Source: Breznakibacter sp047600785
GTDB lineage: Bacteria; Bacteroidota; Bacteroidia; Bacteroidales; Marinilabiliaceae
Length of the DNA: 64,000 nt
Reading direction: 5' to 3'
Assembly (NCBI GenBank): GCA_047600785.1
Contig: JASGKH010000002.1
Coordinates: 1,736,001 to 1,800,000 of the forward strand
Positions 35,009-44,116 of the stretch are shown piece after piece; position 1 is the stretch's first letter; the number at the start of each line of letters is the position of its first letter. The notes under the pieces are model-generated. The model saw only the letters and a list, made by a program, of their open reading frames with translations, searched no databases and was not told the origin of the DNA. The position numbers and the translations under genes are program-made.

Positions 35009-38000
35009 TTACATGTATCCTTTCCGGGCTTCCCGAAGATGAATCTGTCCGCCCTGGTGGTTAATATCCAGTAGCTCGAGTTTCGACAAAAAGTCTGTTG
35101 CCTCTTTTTTCTCTCCCAGTCCCAAATGCCCGAGTCCCATCACATAGTAACAGTGTATCCGGTTGCGCACGTTCAGGTCATCGTCCCAGATAGCCAGATC
35201 GGGCAATGAAACCGCGAAATAATCGATCTTACAGGTGTCGAAAAGATGTTTCCTTCCATGCGCAATCAATTTGTTGAAACGGCTCCGGGCCTTGTCTTCA
35301 TGCCCCAAAGCGCGCCAGGCCAATCCCTGGTAATAGATCTTATCAGGCTGCTGGTCGTTGTAAAAGAAGGCCTGTTGGGGCTCGTCCGAGCCTTGCGTTG
35401 CCAGCATGAAACAGTCCCGGGCGTTTTCCATGTCACCCAGTCCCTGGTACGCCAGTCCTTTGTAATAATGGATGTCGTTTTCTTCCGCATTGGCCAACTT
35501 GCCTTCACCCAGGTTGTGAGGGTAAGCTTCCGTCTCTTCCAGCAACTGCAATGCTCCGGCATATTGCTTATCTTCGATGGCTCTTTTAGCCAGTTCAACG
35601 CGGCACAACACATATTGGCCGGTGACTTTCCCCTCGCCGCCTTCCCACGGATGGAACTTGCGGCCTGCGATCAGTTCCCTGGCCTTGTCATAGTCGCCCA
35701 ACTGGTTACAAAGCGTAATGCGCTCAATGCAAAGATCGTCGCGTTGTTCCACCAGAGACAGATGTTTTTCAAGAAATGCCAGGCGTTCTGCATGTGACCG
35801 GCCCAGTTTTTTATAAAGCTGGTCAAGCTCCATTAGTATACGGGCGTCGGCCGTATCGCAGACAAATGCTTTCTCAAGCAGTTGCAGCGCTTTTGCCTTA
35901 TCGCTCCGCTTGTTGTAATACGCCAGCGATAAGTTGCGCAGGACGGTAGGAAACGTGTCGTCAATGGCCGCCGATTGTTCCCAACAGACAATCGCATCGT
36001 CGTACTGGCGTGCGCCGTACCAGAAATTGCCCAGGTAATAAGGCGCTTTGGCATCCGAAGGGTTATACCTCATCGCTTCCTGCAAAATATTCACCTCTTC
36101 TATCCTGTTAGGGAAACACTTTTCGGGACTTTGCTGCGCCGCTTCCGTATAATATGCCTTTGCCGCCCCGCGGTTGCCCTTTTGCGAAGCAAAATAACCC
36201 AACGCATAATATACCACCGGGTAGATCGCCTTTTCCGGTACCCCTTTTGATTTGGCCAGTCCAATATATTCTTTTAACAGCCGGCCGGCTTCGTCATAAC
36301 ATCCGGCCGCGGCACAGTCGAGCGCATATTCAATGAAATCGTGTGCGGAACCGCGTGTAAGCGTACACATCTCCTGCAAAACGGCAGCATCACCCGTCAA
36401 CAAGTACTGTTCAAAACGGCATCCCATGTTAAAGCGGTCAATTTCCAGTGACCCGAGGATCCATTCCAGTGCCTCCTCCTTTTTCCCCAGCTTTCTCAAT
36501 ATGGCAGCTTTCAGATGGCGGGCCTTGTGGTTGTGCCAGTTCCGCACCAGACTGCGGTTCACGTTGTCCAGCGCCTCGTCCCAATGCTGCCTCATGCCGT
36601 CAATCTGCGCCACCGCCAGATAGGCCGGATCCTTCCAGGCGGCGTTCCACGCCGATTTAAAGAATGCCTCGTACGCCTCGTCATATTTTCCCTGCATTTT
36701 CAGGCTCCAGCCAAGATTGTAATAAGGCTCCCCATCGTACGGGTTCGGATTTCGTTCGGTGAGCGTTTCCACCGCCGTGCGAAAGTACGGCTCTGCTTTG
36801 GTGAACTGCCCGCGGCGCATAAGTAACAGTCCCACGGCATTGTTGCAGCGTACGTCGCCGGGTTCGCGCTTTAGCGCTTCATTATAATAATCAAGTGGAT
36901 TATAAGTGGCATGACGGTATTGTTCCAGGTGCAGCCCTGTCAGGTACAACTGCTCCGTTGCCGCAATATCTTCCGGCGCCTTTGCGGCACATGCCGGCTC
37001 GGGAACAGGCTTTATGTCCGGCTTTTCGGCCTGGTATGCAAGCAGCAAACGGTCATCGGCGGTTCTCAGCTCGAACCGGATAGCTTCCGGCTTTTCATCG
37101 CCGGTTTCCACCTCTTTCCGGTAAGGTTGTGCAGGTGAAATGTCAATATTCTCTTCCAGGAAAACCTTCCCTTCTTTATTTTTCAGAATAACCCTGAGGT
37201 TGCCGAACGCACCGGTGGTGTAGAGTATAATGCCGGTGCTCCCGTTGCCCGTCTCCACACTGACGATTGCATCCCTGGTGGCGTTCTTCACATAGCCCAC
37301 TTCGGCATAGGGCATGAAATACTGCACCCATGATTTTTCCTCGTAAGGTTGCAGCCATGTAAAATCCGGCTGGTTATCGGCATACACGCCGGTCATCAGT
37401 TCAATGTACGGCCCGTCTTCGTCGGTCAGGTTCCGGTCCCAGGCCACCCCGAAATCGCCGCAACCCCATGTCCATTGTTTTTTACCGGGCGAAACGTGAT
37501 GGTTGGCCACATGCAGGAGGCCGGCCCGTGCATCATCTTCATAACCGCCCACAAAGTCGTATTTCGACTTAATGGCCATGTATGAAGTGGGCACCGGGAT
37601 ATTTTTATATTTGGAGATATCCACCCCTGCCGAATAATCCTGCTTGTAATAAACCCCGGTGGCAATGGGGAACGTAGAAACATCCCGTTTCCCATGATCG
37701 AAAACCGCGTGCACATCGGGCGGAAATACCGATTTGTAGCCGTCGTTCACCACCACGGCCGGATTGGCCCACCAGAGAAATGTCTGCGGGAAAGGCGTAC
37801 GGTTGTACACCTGCACTTTAATTTCCAGGTAGGCCTTTCCGGGATGCAACGTAAAGCCCTGCATCCCCTTGGTACGGAACATGCGCTCCACTTCGTTGCA
37901 CCAGATGGTTTTGCTTCCGTCCGCATTTTCTTCAATGGAGCAGTCGGTCGGCAAAAAGGTGCTGGGACGGTGGTGCTGGGGCCAGTTGAATTCGATGCCG

Positions 38001-38383
38001 CCCGAAATCCAGGGACCGGTAAGTCCCACCAGTGCCGGCTTCACCACTTGATTATAATATACAAAATGGCGCTTCTTCACTTTGTCGTAGGCCATGTGGA
38101 CACGACCGCCCAACTCGGGCAGCACCATGATTTTCAGGTATTCGTTTTCGATGAAAAACGCCCGGTAAGGTTTGTCTATTTTTTCATCGTCTATTTTTTC
38201 AACCACGGGATAAGGGTAAACAATGCCCGAACTGCCTTGGTAAACCCGTTTTTCCAGAAAGATCGGATTCTTTTCTTCTTCACCGATCGGATAGGTAGGA
38301 AGTAAAATCTCTTCCTCCCATGCACGTACCACTCCTGATTCGTTCACTGTCGGACGAATCAGATATTCAGTTATCTTTTCCAT
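35009..38383 (-). CDS. DUF5107 / tetratricopeptide-repeat protein
   Basis: About 1124 residues from the ATG at 38383 (MEKITEYLIRPTV); the frame is open to 38506 but the extra 41 residues look like random translation. The N-terminal third (about 1-400) resembles the DUF5107 domain, a mutarotase-like beta-sandwich, with ENEYLKIMVLPELGGRVHMAYDK and GIEFNWPQHHRPSTFLPTD. From about 480 to the end there are TPR repeats (NAVGLLLMRRGQFTKAEPYF, YYNLGWSLKMQGKYDEAYEAF and others). No signal peptide, so cytoplasmic. It is the second gene of a unit with the sugar MFS porter (125 bp gap), which points to a role in handling an imported sugar. No catalytic role is claimed. Confidence 0.82.
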   Translation of the reverse strand: MEKITEYLIRPTVNESGVVRAWEEEILLPTYPIGEEEKNPIFLEKRVYQGSSGIVYPYPVVEKIDDEKIDKPYRAFFIENEYLKIMVLPELGGRVHMAYDKVKKRHFVYYNQVVKPALVGLTGPWISGGIEFNWPQHHRPSTFLPTDCSIEENADGSKTIWCNEVERMFRTKGMQGFTLHPGKAYLEIKVQVYNRTPFPQTFLWWANPAVVVNDGYKSVFPPDVHAVFDHGKRDVSTFPIATGVYYKQDYSAGVDISKYKNIPVPTSYMAIKSKYDFVGGYEDDARAGLLHVANHHVSPGKKQWTWGCGDFGVAWDRNLTDEDGPYIELMTGVYADNQPDFTWLQPYEEKSWVQYFMPYAEVGYVKNATRDAIVSVETGNGSTGIILYTTGAFGNLRVILKNKEGKVFLEENIDISPAQPYRKEVETGDEKPEAIRFELRTADDRLLLAYQAEKPDIKPVPEPACAAKAPEDIAATEQLYLTGLHLEQYRHATYNPLDYYNEALKREPGDVRCNNAVGLLLMRRGQFTKAEPYFRTAVETLTERNPNPYDGEPYYNLGWSLKMQGKYDEAYEAFFKSAWNAAWKDPAYLAVAQIDGMRQHWDEALDNVNRSLVRNWHNHKARHLKAAILRKLGKKEEALEWILGSLEIDRFNMGCRFEQYLLTGDAAVLQEMCTLTRGSAHDFIEYALDCAAAGCYDEAGRLLKEYIGLAKSKGVPEKAIYPVVYYALGYFASQKGNRGAAKAYYTEAAQQSPEKCFPNRIEEVNILQEAMRYNPSDAKAPYYLGNFWYGARQYDDAIVCWEQSAAIDDTFPTVLRNLSLAYYNKRSDKAKALQLLEKAFVCDTADARILMELDQLYKKLGRSHAERLAFLEKHLSLVEQRDDLCIERITLCNQLGDYDKARELIAGRKFHPWEGGEGKVTGQYVLCRVELAKRAIEDKQYAGALQLLEETEAYPHNLGEGKLANAEENDIHYYKGLAYQGLGDMENARDCFMLATQGSDEPQQAFFYNDQQPDKIYYQGLAWRALGHEDKARSRFNKLIAHGRKHLFDTCKIDYFAVSLPDLAIWDDDLNVRNRIHCYYVMGLGHLGLGEKKEATDFLSKLELLDINHQGGQIHLREARKGYM

Positions 38384-38508
38384 AATGTTTAGAAATAAAA
38401 CATGTCTTAAAAAAAGGAGCCTGAAGACCCGACAATAATGGATCATCCCCTCTGTTCTGTGTTCCACCCAATTGCCGGACCTTCCGCTTTCGCTTAGAGG
38501 AACCAAAC

Positions 38509-39882
38509 TTATTTTGTCAACTCTTCTTCGATCTCTTCCAATGTTTTACCTTTTGTTTCGGGCAAATACCTCACAATGAACCAAAGCCCCAGCAAACAGA
38601 TGATCCCATACAGCCAGAAAGTACCGTAAGCACCCAGTCCGTTATTCAACAACGGGAATGAGTAGGTGAGCACAAAGCAGGCCGCCCATAGCGAAAACGT
38701 GGCTACCGCCATGGCCATTCCCCTTATTTTGTTCGGGAAGATTTCGGAAATAACGACCCATGCCACAGGTGCCAGTGTCATGGCGTAACAGGCGATGGCA
38801 GCCACCACCAGCACCAACACGGCAATACCCGTGATCTGGAAATAATAGCAGGCCCCCATAACAGCATAAATGGCGGCCAAACCGGTTGAACCAAATATGA
38901 GCAGACCGCGGCGGCCAAGCTTATCTACTGTGTACATGCCCACAAAGGTGAATATCACGTTAGTGACACCGGTCACCACAATATTGAAAAGGATGTCGGA
39001 AACACCGTATCCGGCCGCAGTAAAAACTTCCTGTGCATAGTTGAATATGACGTTGATCCCGCACCATTGCTGAAAAACCGCAACCACAATCCCGATCAGC
39101 AGTATCTTGGGTATTTTTCCCCTGAAAAGCATCCTGAAGCTTGTTTTGGCCGTCGTACCATAAATAGCAGCCTGTATGCCTTTCATCTCCTCCAAAGCAT
39201 ACTCTTTACCTCCTATTTTCGACAGGATGGAAGATGACTTATCCTGCAGTCCCTGCATGGCAAGCCAGCGGGGACTTTCCGGGATGAAAAAGATCAGGAC
39301 AAAAAACAGGGATGCAGGAACCACCGCAGCCCAAAACATCCATCGCCACCCCATTTGCCCGTTCCATGATGCCAAAATGTTTTCGTTCGCCACCACAGGG
39401 TCGGCAATCAGCCAGTTGGTGATCTGTGCGGCCAGTATGCCTACGACCACGGTCAGCTGATTAATGGAGACAAACTTTCCGCGCACATTGCCCGGCGAAA
39501 CCTCGGCAATATACATGGGCGAAAGGTTGGACGCGATCCCAATGCCTATTCCCCCTACAATCCGGTAAAAAACAAACCAGTCGATATCGTTTACGGCCCC
39601 AGTCCCGACAGCCGATGCAATGAAAAGGACCGAAGCGCAGGTCATTAGGGGTTTACGGCCATATCGGTCCGATAAACTGCCCGAAACCATTACTCCCAGC
39701 AGGCAGCCCAGAATGGCACTTCCCATTACCCAGCCCTGCATGGCAGGAGAATTTGTGATGTTGAAAAAAACTTCGTAGAAGGGTTTGGCCCCGCCGATAA
39801 CGACCCAGTCGTAGCCGAAAAGGAGCCCTCCCATGGCAGAAACCACAGAGATGAGAAGCAAATAAGATGTTGTTTTTGACAT
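38509..39882 (-). CDS. MFS sugar porter (XylE/GLUT-like)
   Basis: 457 residues with about 12 membrane helices and sugar-porter signatures: GLLFGYDWVVIGG, DRYGRKPLM, RIVGGIGIGIAS, PESPRWL, and the C-terminal PETKGKTLEEIEEELTK. It probably brings a monosaccharide released by the PUL enzymes over the inner membrane by proton symport. The gene precedes the DUF5107/TPR gene on the same strand and diverges from the AraC regulator at 40023, a common sign that the regulator controls it. Confidence 0.93.
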   Translation of the reverse strand: MSKTTSYLLLISVVSAMGGLLFGYDWVVIGGAKPFYEVFFNITNSPAMQGWVMGSAILGCLLGVMVSGSLSDRYGRKPLMTCASVLFIASAVGTGAVNDIDWFVFYRIVGGIGIGIASNLSPMYIAEVSPGNVRGKFVSINQLTVVVGILAAQITNWLIADPVVANENILASWNGQMGWRWMFWAAVVPASLFFVLIFFIPESPRWLAMQGLQDKSSSILSKIGGKEYALEEMKGIQAAIYGTTAKTSFRMLFRGKIPKILLIGIVVAVFQQWCGINVIFNYAQEVFTAAGYGVSDILFNIVVTGVTNVIFTFVGMYTVDKLGRRGLLIFGSTGLAAIYAVMGACYYFQITGIAVLVLVVAAIACYAMTLAPVAWVVISEIFPNKIRGMAMAVATFSLWAACFVLTYSFPLLNNGLGAYGTFWLYGIICLLGLWFIVRYLPETKGKTLEEIEEELTK

Positions 39883-39913
39883 AACACTTCGTTTAGATTG
39901 TCTTTGGATAGGT

Positions 39914-39921
39914 CAAAAATA
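39914..39921 (-). promoter_or_regulatory. Candidate -7 box of the MFS-DUF5107 unit
   Basis: On the minus strand the 140-bp divergent gap has TATTTTTG, which fits TAnnTTTG, 32 bp before the MFS ATG. A clear -33 TTTG is not seen at standard spacing (TTTC is the nearest). The 30-bp operator of the other three promoters is absent here. Confidence 0.4.
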
Positions 39922-40022
39922 GAATGGCGGCGCCTGTGAAAAATACACAATCGCTTTGAAAACATGTAAAATTCAACTACAATTGCCCTGAATCGTCCAT
40001 TCATTAACATCACTCAAGTCCA

Positions 40023-40913
40023 ATGCCGGTTATGGAAAAAATAGCAGAAGGTTTTAGAGGGGAAAAGGCCATTGTCACACCCTATAATATAAGACATTAT
40101 CAGGCAAAAAACGCAATTACCCGGCAAATGTACATCACCCACATCGGTTACTATCCAAGGGCCAGGTTCCACTTCCGGGAACGCCCCAGGGGAACTGCGG
40201 AATACATCTTTATTTATTGCGAAGCGGGAAGCGGCTGGCTCCGGCATAACGAAGAAAAATACGAGCTCAAAAAGGACCAGGCCTTTATATTTCCGGCCCA
40301 GGAAGCCCATGCATACGGTTCATCCGCCACCTCCCCATGGAGCATTTACTGGTTTCATTTTAAAGGCGAGCACGTTGGCATGTTTTCTTCCATCATCGGG
40401 CGGCCGATAAATTTTCCAGAATCGGACCAAAGCCGTTACGGTGACCGTTTTGTGTTATTTGAAGAGATGTACCAAAACCTGGAAAAAGGATATAGCCCGG
40501 AGAATCTTGAGTATGTAAGTTTCTGCCTAATGTTTTTTCTGGCTTCCGTCAAATACATCGACCAGTACCGGGAAGTAAACAAAATAAAGGAAACAGATGC
40601 CGTTCAAAAAGCAATCCTGTTCATGAAAGACAATCTCGAAGAGAAAATCACACTGAAAGACATTGCCGACCATGTGGGTTATTCCGGTTCGCGCTTCGGC
40701 ACATTGTTCAAAGAAAAAACATCCTATCCGCCAATGGATTACCTCAATCAGCTGAAAATCCAGCGAGCTTGCTCCTATCTTCAGTTTTCCGACTTAAAAT
40801 TTAAGGAAATTGCATTCCGGCTAGGCTACTATGATGCATTCCATTTTTCGAAGGTTTTTAAACTGGAAATGGAAATAACCCCTAAAGAGTACCGTAAACG
40901 CTACAAAAACTAA
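40023..40913 (+). CDS. AraC-family transcriptional regulator
   Basis: 296 residues: an N-terminal cupin-type sensor (about 25-150: AEYIFIYCEAGSGWLRHNEE, FIFPAQEAHAYGSS) and a C-terminal pair of helix-turn-helix units (about 195-296: ITLKDIADHVGYSGSRFGTLFKE and FKEIAFRLGYYDAFHFSKVF, then EITPKEYRKRY). The sensor is likely to bind a sugar in the cytoplasm. It is divergent from the MFS porter and 100 bp upstream of the GH2 beta-galactosidase, which has the shared operator, so it is a fair candidate for the regulator of the three-promoter set. An alternative start is the ATG at 40032. Confidence 0.93.
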   Translation: MPVMEKIAEGFRGEKAIVTPYNIRHYQAKNAITRQMYITHIGYYPRARFHFRERPRGTAEYIFIYCEAGSGWLRHNEEKYELKKDQAFIFPAQEAHAYGSSATSPWSIYWFHFKGEHVGMFSSIIGRPINFPESDQSRYGDRFVLFEEMYQNLEKGYSPENLEYVSFCLMFFLASVKYIDQYREVNKIKETDAVQKAILFMKDNLEEKITLKDIADHVGYSGSRFGTLFKEKTSYPPMDYLNQLKIQRACSYLQFSDLKFKEIAFRLGYYDAFHFSKVFKLEMEITPKEYRKRYKN

Positions 40914-40920
40914 CACATTG

Positions 40921-40984
40921 CAACATTTGTTTTATTTTTTGCCAAATCTGTAAAAAACAGAACTTTTCAAAGTCGATACATTTG
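40921..40984 (+). promoter_or_regulatory. Operator and promoter of the GH2 beta-galactosidase
   Basis: CAACATTTGT, 8 bp, TTGCCAAATCTG (40921-40950), 26 bp, then TACATTTG (40977-40984), a TAnnTTTG -7 box. The operator is 23/30 identical to that of susC, and keeps the 21-bp spacing of the TTTGT/TCTGT half-sites. Transcription should start near 40991, about 23 nt before the ATG. It begins 8 bp after the araC stop. Confidence 0.7.
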
Positions 40985-41013
40985 TTGGCGTTGTATTTAA
41001 AACATCAAACAAA

Positions 41014-43626
41014 ATGAAATGTATTGCTTTGGCTTTATTGCTTGCTTTACCATGTATTTCTTTGGGTCAAACAAGAAACAGGCAGACCATAAACGAACAC
41101 TGGAAGTTCTGTAAAGAAGACGTAAAAAATGCCTTTGAAGCAGGTTTTGACGATGCGTCGTGGGAAACTGTGTATCTGCCGCATTCATGGAACATTGGGG
41201 ACATCGAGGACGAAGCCTATGGCTGGTACCGGGGCACCGGTTGGTATCGCAAATCACTCCGCATAGGGAGTATTCCCAAAGACCGCCGTACATTTTTATG
41301 GTTTGATGCGGCCAACCAGGTGTGCGAAGTTTTTGTCAACGGAAAACCGGCCGGCGAAAAACACGCGGGGGGCTATACGCCTTTTTCGTTTGACGTGACG
41401 GAACTGCTGGTTCCCGACACCATCAACCAAATTGCGGTTAAGCTGGACAATTCCCATCATCCGGATGTCGCCCCCTTGTCGGCAGATTTTGTCTTCTACG
41501 GAGGCATCTATCGCGATGTGTACCTGATTGAGGCCAACGCCACACATTTCGATCTTCAGAACCAGGGCACAGGTGTCTTTATCCAAACGCCCGAGGTATC
41601 GGAGCAATCGGGCACGGTGATCGTTCGTGCCGACATCGTTAACAAGAATAAAAAAGGGACGTTCACTATCTCACACACGATTCTGGACGCAAAAAGAAAT
41701 GCCGTTGCTGCCGTAAGCCAAAATGTGATGCTGAACCACCTTGAACAAAAATCGTTCATATCAAAGGAGATAAAGATCAGCACCCCTCACTTGTGGTCGC
41801 CCGACTCGCCATACCTTTATACGGTTGTTTCCGAAATCAGGGACAGATCAGGAAAAATTGCAGACCGGGTTGAAAACCCATTGGGATTTCGCTGGTTTCG
41901 TTTTGACCCACAGGAAGGTTTTTTTCTTAACGGAAAGCATTTAAAACTAATGGGCACCAACCGTCACCAGGATTATATCGGGTACGGGAATGCCCTGACC
42001 GACGACATGCACCGCCATGACCTAAAGCTGATGAAGGATTTGGGCATCAACTGCTTCCGCATATCGCATTATCCCCACGATCCTTCCGTACTGGAAATGG
42101 CCGACCGTTACGGGTTCATCTGCTTCGAAGAGATTCCCGTGATCAATTACATTACGCGGACCGACACATATCTGGAATCCACCAAAAGACAAATCAGCGA
42201 GATGATCCGCAGGGATTTCAACCATCCCTGCATCGTAGCCTGGAACCAAAGCAACGAAAGCGCCCTGTCGCGTCCCCCATATTTAAAAGATGAAGACTAT
42301 GAAACTTACAGCATCGATCTTGCCGGGTTCTACAAAAAACTGAACGAGCACATCAAAGGAGAAGATCCCACAAGGTATTCAATGATCGTGCACAATTCGG
42401 GTGTCGCCGACCATTACAAAAGAAACTACCATCAGGCCGGTGTGATTGGCTACAATCTGTACCTGGGTTGGTACGAATCTGAAATCAATGACATTTTTGC
42501 ATACCTCGAAAGCATGCCCGAAATCAATCCTGCCGCCTCCTGGTTTATTTCAGAATTCGGCGCCGGTGCCGATGCGCGTATCCGTTCCTTCGATCCTCTT
42601 CCCTGGGACCATTCCATTGAGTACCAGTTGAAATTCAACAAAGTTTACCAGAAAGCAATTGCCCGATACCCTTTCATTGCGGGAGGAACGGCCTGGAACT
42701 TCAATGATTTTTACTCTGAGGGACGAAGGGAAGTCCAACCGCACATCAACAACAAAGGGTTGGTGACATTGAACCGTCAGAAGAAAGATTCCTACTATTT
42801 TTTCCAGGCAGCATGGAGCAAATATGCGGTGGCCAACATCGGATCCAAATTGTGGGAAAACCGTACGGGAATAGAATCCTCGGGCAATTCCGGAATATGT
42901 TTCCAGCCCGTTGAAGTGTATGCCAATACGGGGGAAGCAGAGTTGTTCCTTAACAACCAATCGTTAGGAAAGAAAAAGATCAGCGATTTTGTGGCATCGT
43001 GGGATGTGCCGTTTGTTAACGGAGAAAACCTGCTGGAGCTCCGTGCCGAAAAAGGAGCACAGCAAATAACCGATTTCCACAAGGTTCATTTTAAGTTGAT
43101 ACCCCGAGACTTGAAAAGCGACAATTTACCTTTTGATGAAATTGCGGTGAACGTCGGGTCGAACTGCTATTTCATCGATGACAAGCAGAACAATTACCTG
43201 TGGATGCCCGATAAACCATACGAAAAGGGAAGTTATGGCTATACCGGAGGGAAAAGGTATGTACGTGATGAAAAAAGAGGCATTTTAGGCGCGGTCGACA
43301 ACATATGGGGGACATTAAACGAACCGGTTTACCAGACACAATTAATAAACCCCAGTTACCAGTTTGACGTTCCCAAAGGGGCATACGAAGTAACCCTGCT
43401 ATTTGCCGATCTGGACAACAGCTCCGTTGAAAGCATTTTTGACGTACAGATCAACGGGAACAAGGTGTGGAAAAATTTAAACCTGCGAAAAGAATACGGC
43501 AGGTACACTGCTGTCTCCAGACGGTTCGAGATAACGGTCAACGACGAAAAAGGCATTGAAATCATGTTCCCGGCCCAACAAGGACAAGCGGTACTTAACG
43601 GCATTGTGGTCAGGAAATTAATGTAG
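41014..43626 (+). CDS. GH2 beta-galactosidase with C-terminal malectin-like domain
   Basis: 870 residues. Signal peptide (LALLLALPCISLGQ), GH2 sugar-binding domain (WETVYLPHSWN), immunoglobulin-like domain, TIM barrel with acid/base E415 in AWNQSNES and nucleophile E514 in WFISEFGAG, a DUF4982-like domain (ANTGEAELFLNNQSLGKKK), then a malectin-like beta-sandwich in the last 160 residues (KGAYEVTLLFADLDNS). It should release beta-linked galactose (or a related sugar) in the periplasm. Length is normal for Bacteroidota GH2 with extra modules. Controlled by the operator-promoter just upstream. Confidence 0.92.
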   Translation: MKCIALALLLALPCISLGQTRNRQTINEHWKFCKEDVKNAFEAGFDDASWETVYLPHSWNIGDIEDEAYGWYRGTGWYRKSLRIGSIPKDRRTFLWFDAANQVCEVFVNGKPAGEKHAGGYTPFSFDVTELLVPDTINQIAVKLDNSHHPDVAPLSADFVFYGGIYRDVYLIEANATHFDLQNQGTGVFIQTPEVSEQSGTVIVRADIVNKNKKGTFTISHTILDAKRNAVAAVSQNVMLNHLEQKSFISKEIKISTPHLWSPDSPYLYTVVSEIRDRSGKIADRVENPLGFRWFRFDPQEGFFLNGKHLKLMGTNRHQDYIGYGNALTDDMHRHDLKLMKDLGINCFRISHYPHDPSVLEMADRYGFICFEEIPVINYITRTDTYLESTKRQISEMIRRDFNHPCIVAWNQSNESALSRPPYLKDEDYETYSIDLAGFYKKLNEHIKGEDPTRYSMIVHNSGVADHYKRNYHQAGVIGYNLYLGWYESEINDIFAYLESMPEINPAASWFISEFGAGADARIRSFDPLPWDHSIEYQLKFNKVYQKAIARYPFIAGGTAWNFNDFYSEGRREVQPHINNKGLVTLNRQKKDSYYFFQAAWSKYAVANIGSKLWENRTGIESSGNSGICFQPVEVYANTGEAELFLNNQSLGKKKISDFVASWDVPFVNGENLLELRAEKGAQQITDFHKVHFKLIPRDLKSDNLPFDEIAVNVGSNCYFIDDKQNNYLWMPDKPYEKGSYGYTGGKRYVRDEKRGILGAVDNIWGTLNEPVYQTQLINPSYQFDVPKGAYEVTLLFADLDNSSVESIFDVQINGNKVWKNLNLRKEYGRYTAVSRRFEITVNDEKGIEIMFPAQQGQAVLNGIVVRKLM

Positions 43627-43666
43627 AAAGGATTCGTACGACAATGAAAAAGAAAGCTGTTTAAAA

Positions 43667-43738
43667 GTGGGATTTCCCACCAATCGACTGCGTCGATTGG
43701 TGCACCAGGTAACCGTTTTAGCGCCTGGCGCAGCCAGG
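43667..43738 (+). repeat. Cluster of three short hairpins after the GH2 beta-galactosidase
   Basis: In order: GTGGG/CCCAC (43667-43680), CCAATCGAC/GTCGATTGG with a TGC loop (43680-43700, perfect 9 bp), and CCTGGC/GCCAGG with a GCA loop (43724-43738). The last, GCGCCTGGCGCAGCCAGGAAAG in two parts, has a near copy at about 11754. They may terminate or stabilise the beta-galactosidase transcript; there is no clear T run. Confidence 0.55.
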
Positions 43739-43860
43739 AAAGGCACAAAACACACAAAGCCATATTCCCCCCCGACATGAAGCAGATCACGTTAAATAAA
43801 TACATTGCCAACTACGTCCGAAGGGGACTTCAAAGTTGCCCCAAAGCAACGGATAATGCT

Positions 43861-43940
43861 TGTGCACGGGAGGAGGTTTATCTACATACATGGAAAAATA
43901 AATTTACGTACGTAGGTAAGTTTTCTTCTTCTCGTGCACA
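43861..43940 (+). repeat. 80-bp imperfect inverted repeat
   Basis: TGTGCACGGGAGGAGG (43861-43876) faces CTTCTTCTCGTGCACA (43925-43940), 13/16 complementary, and the inner parts TTATCTACATAC and GTACGTAGGTAA extend the match. The centre is AT-rich. It could be an operator, a leader structure or a decayed small mobile element. Confidence 0.55.
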
Positions 43941-43963
43941 AACAAAGGCCGATAGGCAGGCCA

Positions 43964-44052
43964 GACTTCCCCGCCCCTTCCGAAAGAGAGATGCCGTTGC
44001 GTGCAGCATGGCTTCCGGTTCTCTCCTTCTTCGGTGGGATCAGGAGGAGGTC
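43964..44052 (-). repeat. Diverged single copy of the palindromic repeat, inverted
   Basis: Read on the minus strand, this starts GACCTCCTCC, has AGAACCGGAAGCC and GCACGCAACGGCA at the places of the core in the other copies, and ends GGGGCGGGGAAGTC. The next bases (44053-44095) match the CTCTTTTGTACTCTT linker in reverse. It is more degraded than the other copies and lies 64 bp before the beta-mannosidase ATG, in its leader or promoter. No -7 box is clear nearby. Confidence 0.65.
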
Positions 44053-44116
44053 ATCTCTGAGAAAAGTACAAGAGTGCAAAAGCAAGAAAATCAAAACAAA
44101 TCAATACCAAATCAAT

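Noticed and set aside
43934..44116. 61-residue N-terminal extension of the beta-mannosidase
   Set aside because: It translates the decayed repeat element; the signal peptide starts at 44117.
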